A stretch of DNA of 64,000 nucleotides from Branchiostoma lanceolatum (lineage: Eukaryota > Chordata > Leptocardii > Amphioxiformes > Branchiostomatidae): assembly GCF_035083965.1 (NCBI RefSeq), contig NC_089722.1, positions 39,603,958 to 39,667,957 of the forward strand. Direction: 5' to 3'. Shown piece by piece: positions 26,231 to 35,524 of this stretch; position 1 is the first letter of the stretch; each line of letters begins with the position of its first letter. The translations under genes were made by a program, and so were the position numbers. The notes beneath the pieces were generated by a model, which had not been told where the DNA came from, did no database searches, and worked only from the letters and a program-made list of their open reading frames with translations.

Positions 26231-26374
26231 TGTTTTAAAGTTTGTGGCTCCTTTAGGAGTATTGCCTTATGGGTAGTTGTAGGCCTAGCCACTCTGTCTT
26301 AGTTGGCTAGGTCAAAAATAGAAAACCCAAAAAAATTTATAAAATACAAAACCCAAAAATATTAGATAGTGTCT
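26231..26374 (+). other. E5 3' UTR, proximal part
   Basis: As in E1, but with a perfect CCTAGCC/GGCTAGG hairpin and an extra T in the A-rich tract. Confidence 0.6.
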
Positions 26375-26542
26375 GGGGATGGACCGAGAGTGGTGGGTGG
26401 GATGAAGTGCAGCAATGCTGAGCCGATCTGTGAAAGTCAATTTGATCTAGAGTGTATCAGTGGATATGAGCGCCTTAAGGCTGCGTAAACAAGATGAGAA
26501 CTAAGTGATACTTGAAGTGATTCAGTATAAATACTTCAAAAG
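26375..26542 (+). repeat. E5 3' antisense-U2 module
   Basis: 168 nt, with the GTGCAGC variant of E2 and E4 rather than the GTACAGC of E1 and E6. Confidence 0.82.
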
Positions 26543-26544
26543 AG

Positions 26545-26692
26545 TATCTGTTCTTATCAGTTTAATCTCTGATACATTCCCCATCGGGGAATCTAGATTA
26601 AATTGATTTTTTGACTTTGGTCATGGACTAGGAGCTTGCTCCGTCCTGACCGCGGATCGGCTCAGTATTGCAGTACTTCTGAGATTCGGTCC
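26545..26692 (+). pseudogene. U2: U2 3' fragment after E5
   Basis: nt 37-184 of the gene begun at 23283. Confidence 0.93.
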
Positions 26693-27760
26693 ATCCCCTT
26701 ACAAATCCAAAATAAGTTGCACACATACACAAACCACCAAACTGGCCCAGCAATCCAGCAATGTGGATTTATCAGCAGTCTGTACTCGTTTGAAGTATGT
26801 GCATACGTGTTACGAGTATATATACTGAACCTTACTGCGTTTATAGCTCTCACATCCCCCAACTCTACTGTACATGTTTAATTTTCGCATTTTATCTTTC
26901 TTCTACTTTCAGACTGGAACTGGAGCAAGCAACAGCGCCACCAAGAGCCGGGAGAGGTCGGGAGAGCACGCAGAGGCAGTGGAAAATTCCAGGACGTCTG
27001 TCTGTGGTTCGATTCTGACGAAAGCAGTGCGATGTGGACGTAATTCGATGTTAAACGTAGGAATCGGGAATCTAAGCGCCCGCGCGCCTCGTATCAACGT
27101 ATGAGAGATACGTACACACGCACAGCTAGCCGCCTCGCCCACCGCTGCTGCTTTCTCGCTCGCTCCTTTTAATTCCTTCCGTAAATTTAGTGGGCTGGCT
27201 GCATGCGACCTTCCTCTCCCCTTTGCGGACCTTCAGGCCGAATCGACAAGGTCCGGCGGACTTGAAAAATCCACCACAGGCATCGAAGTTAAGGGGAAAA
27301 GCAGACGCCGCCCGCCCTGTGAAGATGAATGATGTAAGGGAACCGCGGGCGCGCGCCTCCTGGCGAACAACAATGGCAACGCTGTTCGCGAACAACAACA
27401 TTGCCTTGTTGTCTTGTCTACCCGCCCTTGGCTCGGCTTTGAACCCTAAGGAGCCCGTTTTCTGCGTTGGTGTGACGTAGTCGCTTCTTTGCACCAATTA
27501 GGCAGAGCCAGGAAGAGCCAGGACGAGCCAGGAGCGCGTGATGTGTGTTTTTGGGTGTAGTCCGTGGTTCGTCCACATAAAGTAGAGCGCTTCCGTTTGT
27601 CAACCAAATTGAAGAGATTATGAAGGAGAGAAGGCGCGCCAGGTGTGCGGGCACTAATTGCTTTATGTTCAAGCTTGAAGCTGTTTGCGATGCATAGCTC
27701 GCCACGTGAACTTGGCTCGTTCCCGGGGGAGGGGGGCTAGCGGTCAAGCTCAACCGGTTT
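26693..27760 (+). repeat. U2 array spacer, copy 6 (1068 bp)
   Basis: Reading frames match copy 1. No gene seen. Confidence 0.9.
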
Positions 27761-27796
27761 ATCGCTTCTCGGCCTTTTGGCTAAGATCAAGTGTAG
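27761..27796 (+). pseudogene. U2: U2 5' fragment (nt 1-36) before E6
   Basis: Ends GTGTAG, followed by the U2-derived filler of E6. Confidence 0.94.
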
Positions 27797-28666
27797 CTTT
27801 TTGGCTAAGATCAGGGGGACACGTTCAGACGTGCCTTGCCCCCGCTCCGCTTCGAGTCCTCCTTTCAGCCCACTGAGGGCGGTTAGAGTACTCGTCGAGG
27901 GCGATAAGTCCAGCGACTTGGTTGCGGGTTGTCCCCGGATCATTTGGGTGGTTTTAGTTTTTCTGTACCTTATATTTTTCTCAAGTTACGGCTGTTTTTC
28001 TAGCACCGTACCTCTCTTACGGGAGACGGGCGGTGGAAGCACACCGTTTCCCCCGCAGGACGGGGGTGGCCAGCTCCGGTCCATCTTTGGGGGCTGTTTT
28101 CTCCGGTTTGCGTAGAGCTACTGACTTCCCCTTCCGTCAGGTTGGGGAGCAGGTTTGTCTTGCTACTTGTATGGTATTAGTTTTGATTTTGTCTGTTGTT
28201 TTACGTGTTATTTGAGGCTATTCTGTACCCGCACCCCTCCGTCAAAGCGGCGGACGGAGTGGTACAGTCCACCTCAGACCGCGTGGTTCTGAGAACAAAG
28301 AGACTGTTTTCGTCTGTTTTCGACTCAGCGTTGCTCCGGCACGGTTGGCGCCAACCGGGAGTAACTCTGGGAAATTGGTATAGAATTTTTTCCCTGCCTG
28401 GGGAATATTTTTGAGTGTTGTTAAGCCCCCAGAAACGTGTTTTCTAACCCTCACCCCCGTATACGTAGTGCTATCGCCCACCCAAGAATTTGGGGCACGG
28501 CGGGCATCGGGTTGCGGGCTATTTTGGGCCTTCTCCGCGGAGGGTCTGAATGGGGGTTTGGCGGTAGTGGCTCTGAAGGGGTTTAGGCACGCGGGTTGCG
28601 GGTTCTCTTTGGACCTTTCCCGGAGGCCGTGAAAGGGGTTTTGTCGAACCCTTATTCCCCTTCAAC
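27797..28666 (+). promoter_or_regulatory. E6 5' UTR, type I
   Basis: 870-bp leader. The filler (27797-27818) is followed by ACACGTTCAGACGTG as in E4. The palindrome is at 28343-28356. A hairpin with one bulge (28633-28653) precedes ORF1 by 13 nt. Confidence 0.72.
27798..27813 (+). other. U2-derived filler at E6 5' junction
   Basis: TTTTTGGCTAAGATCA repeats U2 nt 15-29 right after U2 nt 36. It fits a jump of the reverse transcriptase onto U2 RNA or the target strand, or copying of a U2-element co-transcript. Confidence 0.75.
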
Positions 28667-30382
28667 ATGTCAAAATTTGCCAGACAAAGATCAGTGAAGA
28701 TCACGTTCAGGGACCTTCAGGAGTCCCACCTAAAGGACGTGATCGACCTTTTGACTAAGCACGGGGTCACTACCCTAGACATTGAGGGCGTTCAGCGTAA
28801 GACCAAGACAACATGTGAGGTCACCTTCAAGTCGCGGGCGATTCTACAAAAGGCGTCGCCCGCCTTGTTGGGGGACAACACAGTGGAGGTGGAGACCTTT
28901 GGCAGTGGGGTCACTGTTATCACTGCTAAGGGAATCCCCTTAGAATGGGATGACAATTTTATTAGACACAGGCTCCAGGAGTACGGAACTGTTCTGGACA
29001 GTAAGTTCTTAACGTACGAGAACGACGGGTTCCCCGAGATTAAGACGGGGACCCGTCAGTACCGTATGAAGATCAAAAAACACCTGCCAAACAATGTTAG
29101 ACTGGGAAATGAGATGGTTACCCTCTTCTACTCCGGCCAGCCCCGTGGGTGTCACCGCTGTGGCAGCACGGAACATTTCGTGGCACAATGCAAGGTCACG
29201 AAGTGCGCGAAATGTTGGGAGGAGGGGCACACGGCCACCGAGTGCAGTAACCAGATTAAGTGTTCGCTGTGCCTTGGGGATGGTCATGCTGCACGGGCTT
29301 GTCCTGTAAGCTACACCAACGCAGTTAAGATGGGCACTGCCTGGTCTAAGGAGCTAGTCCCCACCAAGACCGTGAAACCGGCAGGCTCCATCATTCCAGC
29401 TAAGGCTGGAGGGAGCGGGGACAGTGATGAGCATAAGTCAGGGGATGAAAACTCCCTACAGAATGGCCAGTTATCAGAGGAGGAAGAGGACGGGAACGAA
29501 GAGAAGGATACATCCCTCGGGAACGTCCCTCCTCCTCAAAGTGAGGATGAGGATGGTCAGTCCTCAGAGGATGAGGATGGTCAGTCCTCAGAGGAGAAAG
29601 AGTCGGAGGAGGAAGCAGATGGGAACTCTGAGAAGAAAACTTCTCCCGTCCCACCTCCTCAAAGTGAGGGGGACTGTGAGAGGAAAACTTCTCCCGTCCC
29701 ACCTCCTCAAAGTGAGAGGGACTGTGAGAAGAAAACTTCTCCCGTCCCACCTCCTCAAAGTGAGGGGGACTGTGAGAGGAAAACTTCTCCCGTCCCACCC
29801 CCTCAAAGTGAGAGGGATTCCCCCCACACAGAGACAGGGGCCTCTACTGTGGTCCCTCTCAAGAAGCCCCTCTCCCCTCCCACAGAGTCAGCGGAACCCA
29901 CCGGTGGCTCTGCAGTGACCCCTTCCATGGGGTCCGGGAACCCCCTCGAGAAGGGAACTTCACCCTCCGTGACAAAGACCCCTAGCAAGGTGGCCTTAAC
30001 ACCACCCTTTGACAGCCAGGACTCGGATGGATTCGGAGATCTCCCAGAAGATGGGGACAATAAACTGTGGACGCAGGAGTTGTCTCCTGTTCACTTGGAA
30101 CTCCTAATGAATAAGTCTGGGGAGGAGATTTCCCCGCTCCGACTGGTTATTGTTGAAGGGGGGGAGGGAGCGCCGAAAGCTCAGGTCAATGAGACCGACC
30201 TGACTACCTCCACTCCGAAGAATAAGAAGCCGGAGACAGAGGCGGCGGGATATGGCTCACAAATACAGCTATACCCGTCGCAGAAGTCCCCTCCTCTCAA
30301 AAAAGACCCTCCGAAAACCCAGAGAGTAAGGAAAACCTCGTCCAGAGGGAAGGTGAAGACCAAACCCTGGCTTAATTCCTAA
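28667..30382 (+). CDS. ORF1 RNA-binding protein, family A
   Basis: 571 residues. The conserved N-terminal region begins ARQRSVKITF and runs to about 160. Zinc knuckles: C162-C165-H170-C175, C180-C183-H188-C193 and C199-C202-H207-C212. The tail is acidic and proline-rich. It has four tandem copies of a 16-residue unit, KTSPVPPPQSEGDCER, at about 324-387 (48-bp unit, 29636-29827), and EDEDGQSS twice before it. SGEEISPL and GYGSQI (528-533) match motifs in families B and D. It binds element RNA, by family knowledge. The stop is only 5 nt before the ORF2 ATG. Confidence 0.93.
   Translation: MSKFARQRSVKITFRDLQESHLKDVIDLLTKHGVTTLDIEGVQRKTKTTCEVTFKSRAILQKASPALLGDNTVEVETFGSGVTVITAKGIPLEWDDNFIRHRLQEYGTVLDSKFLTYENDGFPEIKTGTRQYRMKIKKHLPNNVRLGNEMVTLFYSGQPRGCHRCGSTEHFVAQCKVTKCAKCWEEGHTATECSNQIKCSLCLGDGHAARACPVSYTNAVKMGTAWSKELVPTKTVKPAGSIIPAKAGGSGDSDEHKSGDENSLQNGQLSEEEEDGNEEKDTSLGNVPPPQSEDEDGQSSEDEDGQSSEEKESEEEADGNSEKKTSPVPPPQSEGDCERKTSPVPPPQSERDCEKKTSPVPPPQSEGDCERKTSPVPPPQSERDSPHTETGASTVVPLKKPLSPPTESAEPTGGSAVTPSMGSGNPLEKGTSPSVTKTPSKVALTPPFDSQDSDGFGDLPEDGDNKLWTQELSPVHLELLMNKSGEEISPLRLVIVEGGEGAPKAQVNETDLTTSTPKNKKPETEAAGYGSQIQLYPSQKSPPLKKDPPKTQRVRKTSSRGKVKTKPWLNS
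29636..29827 (+). repeat. 48-bp tandem repeat x4 inside ORF1 of E6
   Basis: Four in-frame units coding for KTSPVPPPQSE followed by GDCER or RDCEK; the last unit ends differently. The copies in E7 and E8 have the same number. Confidence 0.9.
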
Positions 30383-30387
30383 TACCA

Positions 30388-33300
30388 ATGACGGATCTTA
30401 AGATTGTAACATTGAATGTCAATGGAATGAAGGATAGGAATAAGCGTAGTGTAGTTTTTGATTTTTGTCGTTCAAGGAAAATTGATGTGGCCTGCCTCCA
30501 GGAGTGCCATGTCTCCTCCTTGGCCGACAAGAATCATTGGTCACGACAGTGGGGGAACCGAGCCCTGTGGTCCTTGGGAACGAGTGCCGCAAGAGGGGTC
30601 GGTGTGCTTTTCGGTCGGGAGGTCACAGTTGCAGCGCACCGCTCAGACACAGAGGGTAGAGTGGTGTCTGCATTAATTAAAATTGGCGAGACAAGTTACA
30701 ATATTCTCAACGTTTACGCCCCAAGCTCTCCAGCTGAGAGGGTGGATTTCTTTGCTGGCCTACACCAATACATGTACCCGAACGCATCATTGATTGTATG
30801 TGGTGATTTCAATTGTGTCCTTGACCCAGTCCTCGACAGATATTCTGAGTCCTCTGCGACCCCTAGAAACAACGTCAGGGATGTCGTGGAGCTCAGGAAC
30901 TTCTGTCAGGACCTTGGCTTAGTTGACGTATGGAGAGAACAACATGCTCAACAGAGGGATTTTACGTGGCGCTCTAAAGCCAATGATTCGCGTTCTAGGC
31001 TAGATAGATTTTATGTCTCAGATCCCACTCTTTGCTCGTCTGAGATAAATTCGTTCCCCATGTCTGACCATGATGCTGTATTCTTGTCCGTGACCCACAC
31101 TCCTAGGATAGAGCGTGGTCCAGGAGTGTGGAAGTGCAACACGCAGATTTTGTCGGATGAACTATTCATTAGAGAATTCTCAGAACAATACACGGAATGG
31201 CAAAAACGCAAAGGTAACCATGGTTGCCTTAGAGAGTGGTGGGAGGAGGTGAAGAGTAATACAAAAGATCTTCTCATCAGCCACTCTAAGCGCAGGGCCG
31301 AAGCGGCCAAATTGATTGAAAGAGGTCTAGAGCGAGAAATAGACATCCTGAGGTCGCGCTTAAACATAGGCGGCCCATGCCCTGTGACGGCGCACAATTA
31401 TCAGGCAGCTAAGGAGCAACTGCAGAAGGTGCTGTCGGACAAGCTGGCGGGACAACGTGTTCGCAGCAGAGTCCAAAATGTCGAAAAGGATGAGAAGCCT
31501 ACAAGGTTTTTCTTTAGCAAGGAAAGAAAGAGGGGGGAAAAGAAAATGGTTAGGGAATTGAGGAAGGCAGATGGTACAGTGGTGTCATCGAGGGAGGATA
31601 TCCTCGATACCTACCACGATTTTTATGAAAACCTGTACGGTGCTGAGCCGATAGATATAGAAGATAGAGCCTACTTCTTGGACCAACTGGAGAATAGGCT
31701 ACCGGAGGAAGACCGTTCCCATCTCGACCGGCCGCTCGCGCTGGAAGAGCTGGAGAAGGCCCTCAAGGAGATGCAGAACGGTAAGACCCCGGGGTCCGAC
31801 GGACTGCCAAAAGAGTTTTACACTCGGGTCTGGCCCATTGTGGGCCGGGATTTGCTGGAGGTCCTGAACGAGGGTCTCCAAGCAAATCAGTTGTCGTCTT
31901 CTCAGAGAGAAGGAGTCATCACACTCCTTGATAAAAAAGGTGACCCCTTGAACCCTGCGAACAAGCGCCCCATCTCGCTTTTAAATGTAGATTACAAAAT
32001 CTTGGCCAAAACTTTGGCAAATAGACTGAAAAATGTCGTGGGACAGATCATTCACACTGATCAGTCCTGCGGCATACCAGGGAGATCTCTTGAGGATAGT
32101 CTATCGCTTCTGAGGGACTTGGTGGCCTACGCTAACGACACTGATTCCACCTGTGTGTTGTTGGCCCTCGACCAAGAAAAGGCCTTTGATAGGGTCGACC
32201 ATTCTTATATGGCTGAGGTCCTGGGGAAGTTGGGCTTTGGCCCTAACTTCCAGGGATGGATCGGGACTCTTTATAAGGAGGTATCGAGCAGAGTGTTAGT
32301 CAACGGGGATTTATCGTCCCCAATCCATATTGACAGGGGTGTGAGACAGGGGTGCCCTCTGTCTCCCCTCCTGTACGTACTTTGCATCGAGCCCTTGGCG
32401 GCTGCCATCAGGGCAGACCCTCATATTAGGGGTGTTAAAGTGCCGGGTGGTCCGGAGGTCAAGTTGGTGCAATACGCTGATGATAATACCTGCGTCCTCT
32501 CGGATCAACCCTCCATTGACAGAACGTTCCTTACCCTCCGACGGTTCGAAGCGGGCACGGGGTCCAAGTTGAACCTAGGTAAGACGGTGGCTGTGTGGCT
32601 CGGCCGTTGGAGGGGTAGACAAGATGAACCCTACCCGATTGGTAGATGGACCTCAGATAGTATTAACATCCTGGGGTCGCCAATTGGGGGTGTGAAAATG
32701 GCAGAGGAGGCCTGGCTCCAACGTTTTGCAAAGTTCAAGGGCAAGTTAGATCAGTGGAGACATCGTAAGCTGACTCTGATCGGGAAAGTTGTGGTGTGCA
32801 ACTTTCTTGCCGCAGCAACGCTGTGGTACACGGCCCCGATTTTCCCTCTCCCCAAGTCGGTGGCGAACAAGCTGGAGAGGGAGATGTTTGCCTTCATTTG
32901 GGATGGGCGAACGGAACTGGTGGCAAGGCGTACGCTCTATTTGCCGAAGGAGAAGGGTGGCCTGGCCTTGGTCTGTATTCCGATCAAGGCGAGGGCCCTC
33001 CTTCTCAAGACAGTTCGGAAAGCGTTGACTAAGCCAGACGCACCGGCGGCTAGGTTTACACACTACTGGCTGGGACTTAGCCTTCGGAGAATAGATCCAA
33101 CCTCTTGGAGTAATAGTGCCCCACACTCGGTAGATCTTCCCCCACATTATGCACATATTGCCCAGCTCTTGCAAACCATCGAGCAGAGCGACATGGACAT
33201 CCAGTGGGCTTCCGTCTCGGTCGCGGCTCTGTACACGGCACTCCTAGAAGCGGAGAACATTGTACCCCGCTGTGTCAGAGAGCACCCGCGTCGAGACTGG

Positions 33301-33861
33301 CCAGAGATTTGGAAATCCATCCTCAACCCTCTTCTCACCAACTGGGAGAGGATGGTGTGCTGGAGCCTCGCACATGATGGTTTGGTGACAAACCAGAAGC
33401 TCCACTCCTGGAGACGGTTTGCTAAGTCCCCGAACTGTCCAAGACGTGGTTGTGAGGAAGTGGAAAGTGCTTCCCATGTGTTTTATGCGTGTCCGTATGT
33501 TGCGGAAGCCTGGACCTGGCTTGAGGGGCTGATAGTCAGGAAGATCTGTCCGGGTTTCATCCTGTCGGAGTCGTTTGTTTTGTGGGGATTGCCCCCGGCA
33601 GGAGTGTCGGTTAGGGCAGCCAGAGTCCTGGGGGCTTTGGCTGCTCTGACAAAGAATATTATCTGGCGGTCGCGGGGTGATGCTAAGCATAACAAAAAGC
33701 ATCACTCTGAGGCTGAGTTGGCCCTTCTTTTGAAGGAAATGTTGATTGAGAGATTGACGTTTGAGTTTGCCCGCCGAGGCCCAGGGGGGTTCCACGAAAC
33801 CTGGGCTGAGGGCTTCTCTTGGGCGAGTGTGGACGTTACACACTTGTCCTTGAGGTTGTAA
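30388..33861 (+). CDS. ORF2 endonuclease/reverse transcriptase, family A
   Basis: 1157 residues, complete. The AP-type endonuclease (1 to about 235) shows LNVNGMKD (9-16), E39 in LQECH, GDFNCVLDP (139-147) with D140 and N142, and S226-D227-H228. Linker to about 460. The RT (about 465-760) has PGSDGLPKEFY, NVDYKIL, motif A with D595, RQGCPLSP (653-660), YADD (696-699) and GSKLNLGKT. The zinc motif C1017-x4-C1022-x7-H1030-x4-C1035 has four residues between the first two cysteines. The enzyme should nick U2 between nt 36 and 37 and extend cDNA from the nick. ORF1 and ORF2 are in different frames, with TAATACCAATG at the junction. Confidence 0.96.
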   Translation: MTDLKIVTLNVNGMKDRNKRSVVFDFCRSRKIDVACLQECHVSSLADKNHWSRQWGNRALWSLGTSAARGVGVLFGREVTVAAHRSDTEGRVVSALIKIGETSYNILNVYAPSSPAERVDFFAGLHQYMYPNASLIVCGDFNCVLDPVLDRYSESSATPRNNVRDVVELRNFCQDLGLVDVWREQHAQQRDFTWRSKANDSRSRLDRFYVSDPTLCSSEINSFPMSDHDAVFLSVTHTPRIERGPGVWKCNTQILSDELFIREFSEQYTEWQKRKGNHGCLREWWEEVKSNTKDLLISHSKRRAEAAKLIERGLEREIDILRSRLNIGGPCPVTAHNYQAAKEQLQKVLSDKLAGQRVRSRVQNVEKDEKPTRFFFSKERKRGEKKMVRELRKADGTVVSSREDILDTYHDFYENLYGAEPIDIEDRAYFLDQLENRLPEEDRSHLDRPLALEELEKALKEMQNGKTPGSDGLPKEFYTRVWPIVGRDLLEVLNEGLQANQLSSSQREGVITLLDKKGDPLNPANKRPISLLNVDYKILAKTLANRLKNVVGQIIHTDQSCGIPGRSLEDSLSLLRDLVAYANDTDSTCVLLALDQEKAFDRVDHSYMAEVLGKLGFGPNFQGWIGTLYKEVSSRVLVNGDLSSPIHIDRGVRQGCPLSPLLYVLCIEPLAAAIRADPHIRGVKVPGGPEVKLVQYADDNTCVLSDQPSIDRTFLTLRRFEAGTGSKLNLGKTVAVWLGRWRGRQDEPYPIGRWTSDSINILGSPIGGVKMAEEAWLQRFAKFKGKLDQWRHRKLTLIGKVVVCNFLAAATLWYTAPIFPLPKSVANKLEREMFAFIWDGRTELVARRTLYLPKEKGGLALVCIPIKARALLLKTVRKALTKPDAPAARFTHYWLGLSLRRIDPTSWSNSAPHSVDLPPHYAHIAQLLQTIEQSDMDIQWASVSVAALYTALLEAENIVPRCVREHPRRDWPEIWKSILNPLLTNWERMVCWSLAHDGLVTNQKLHSWRRFAKSPNCPRRGCEEVESASHVFYACPYVAEAWTWLEGLIVRKICPGFILSESFVLWGLPPAGVSVRAARVLGALAALTKNIIWRSRGDAKHNKKHHSEAELALLLKEMLIERLTFEFARRGPGGFHETWAEGFSWASVDVTHLSLRL

Positions 33862-34003
33862 TGTTTTAAAGTTTGTGGCTCCTTTAGGAGTATTGCCTTA
33901 TGGGTAGTTGTAGGCCTAGCCACTCTGTCTTAGTTGACTAGGTCAAAAATAGAAAACCCAAAAAATTATAAAATACAAAACCCAAAAATATTAGATAGTG
34001 TCT
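33862..34003 (+). other. E6 3' UTR, proximal part
   Basis: As in E1 but with a 6-A run before TTATAAA. This tag is shared with E7 and E8. Confidence 0.65.
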
Positions 34004-34171
34004 GGGGATGGACCGAGAGTGGTGGGTGGGATGAAGTACAGCAATGCTGAGCCGATCTGTGAAAGTCAATTTGATCTAGAGTGTATCAGTGGATATGAGC
34101 GCCTTAAGGCTGCGTAAACAAGATGAGAACTAAGTGATACTTGAAGTGATTCAGTATAAATACTTCAAAAG
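34004..34171 (+). repeat. E6 3' antisense-U2 module
   Basis: 168 nt, as in E1. Confidence 0.83.
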
Positions 34172-34184
34172 AGTATCTGTTCTG

Positions 34185-34332
34185 TATCTGTTCTTATCAG
34201 TTTAATCTCTGATACATTCCCCATCGGGGAATCTAGATTAAATTGATTTTTTGACTTTGGTCATGGACTAGGAGCTTGCTCCGTCCTGACCGCGGATCGG
34301 CTCAGTATTGCAGTACTTCTGAGATTCGGTCC
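34185..34332 (+). pseudogene. U2: U2 3' fragment after E6, preceded by 11-bp duplication
   Basis: nt 37-184 of the gene begun at 27761. Bases 34172-34184 hold an additional copy of U2 nt 35-46 plus one base. Confidence 0.92.
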
Positions 34333-35400
34333 ATCCCCTTACAAATCCAAAATAAGTTGCACACATACACAAACCACCAAACTGGCCCAGCAATCCAGCA
34401 ATGTGGATTTATCAGCAGTCTGTACTCGTTTGAAGTATGTGCATACGTGTTACGAGTATATATACTGAACCTTACTGCGTTTATAGCTCTCACATCCCCC
34501 AACTCTACTGTACATGTTTAATTTTCGCATTTTATCTTTCTTCTACTTTCAGACTGGAACTGGAGCAAGCAACAGCGCCACCAAGAGCCGGGAGAGGTCG
34601 GGAGAGCACGCAGAGGCAGTGGAAAATTCCAGGACGTCTGTCTGTGGTTCGATTCTGACGAAAGCAGTGCGATGTGGACGTAATTCGATGTTAAACGTAG
34701 GAATCGGGAATCTAAGCGCCCGCGCGCCTCGTATCAACGTATGAGAGATACGTACACACGCACAGCTAGCCGCCTCGCCCACCGCTGCTGCTTTCTCGCT
34801 CGCTCCTTTTAATTCCTTCCGTAAATTTAGTGGGCTGGCTGCATGCGACCTTCCTCTCCCCTTTGCGGACCTTCAGGCCGAATCGACAAGGTCCGGCGGA
34901 CTTGAAAAATCCACCACAGGCATCGAAGTTAAGGGGAAAAGCAGACGCCGCCCGCCCTGTGAAGATGAATGATGTAAGGGAACCGCGGGCGCGCGCCTCC
35001 TGGCGAACAACAATGGCAACGCTGTTCGCGAACAACAACATTGCCTTGTTGTCTTGTCTACCCGCCCTTGGCTCGGCTTTGAACCCTAAGGAGCCCGTTT
35101 TCTGCGTTGGTGTGACGTAGTCGCTTCTTTGCACCAATTAGGCAGAGCCAGGAAGAGCCAGGACGAGCCAGGAGCGCGTGATGTGTGTTTTTGGGTGTAG
35201 TCCGTGGTTCGTCCACATAAAGTAGAGCGCTTCCGTTTGTCAACCAAATTGAAGAGATTATGAAGGAGAGAAGGCGCGCCAGGTGTGCGGGCACTAATTG
35301 CTTTATGTTCAAGCTTGAAGCTGTTTGCGATGCATAGCTCGCCACGTGAACTTGGCTCGTTCCCGGGGGAGGGGGGCTAGCGGTCAAGCTCAACCGGTTT
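34333..35400 (+). repeat. U2 array spacer, copy 7 (1068 bp)
   Basis: Reading frames match copy 1. No gene seen. Confidence 0.9.
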
Positions 35401-35524
35401 ATCGCTTCTCGGCCTTCGGGGAATCTAGATTAAATTGATTTTTTGACTTTGGTCATGGACTAGGAGCTTGCTCCGTCCTGACCGCGGATCGGCTCAGTAT
35501 TGCAGTACTTCTGAGATTCGGTCC
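35401..35524 (+). pseudogene. U2: U2 gene with 60-bp internal deletion, copy 2
   Basis: Same breakpoints (nt 16 joined to nt 77) as at 22091, but in another setting (after E6 rather than after E4). Spread by unequal exchange or conversion is likelier than two separate deletions. Confidence 0.95.

Larger units (their letters stand above)
23321..26542 (+). mobile_element. E5: 5'-truncated family A LINE
   Basis: 3222-bp remnant starting in the endonuclease region of ORF2. It is slightly more diverged from E6 than E1 and E3 are (for example LSLEELEK for LALEELEK, LLEVEN for LLEAEN), so it is an older or sister insertion. The 3' UTR has the intact GGCTAGG hairpin arm. Confidence 0.94.
27797..34171 (+). 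mobile_element. E6: complete Tx1-clade U2-targeted LINE, family A reference
   Basis: 6375-bp complete element with both ORFs open. The 5' end carries a filler with TTTTGGCTAAGATCA, which repeats U2 nt 15-29. On the 3' side U2 nt 36-46 are duplicated in tandem (GTATCTGTTCT). Both scars recur in E7 and E8 but not in E1, E3 or E5. Confidence 0.96.
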
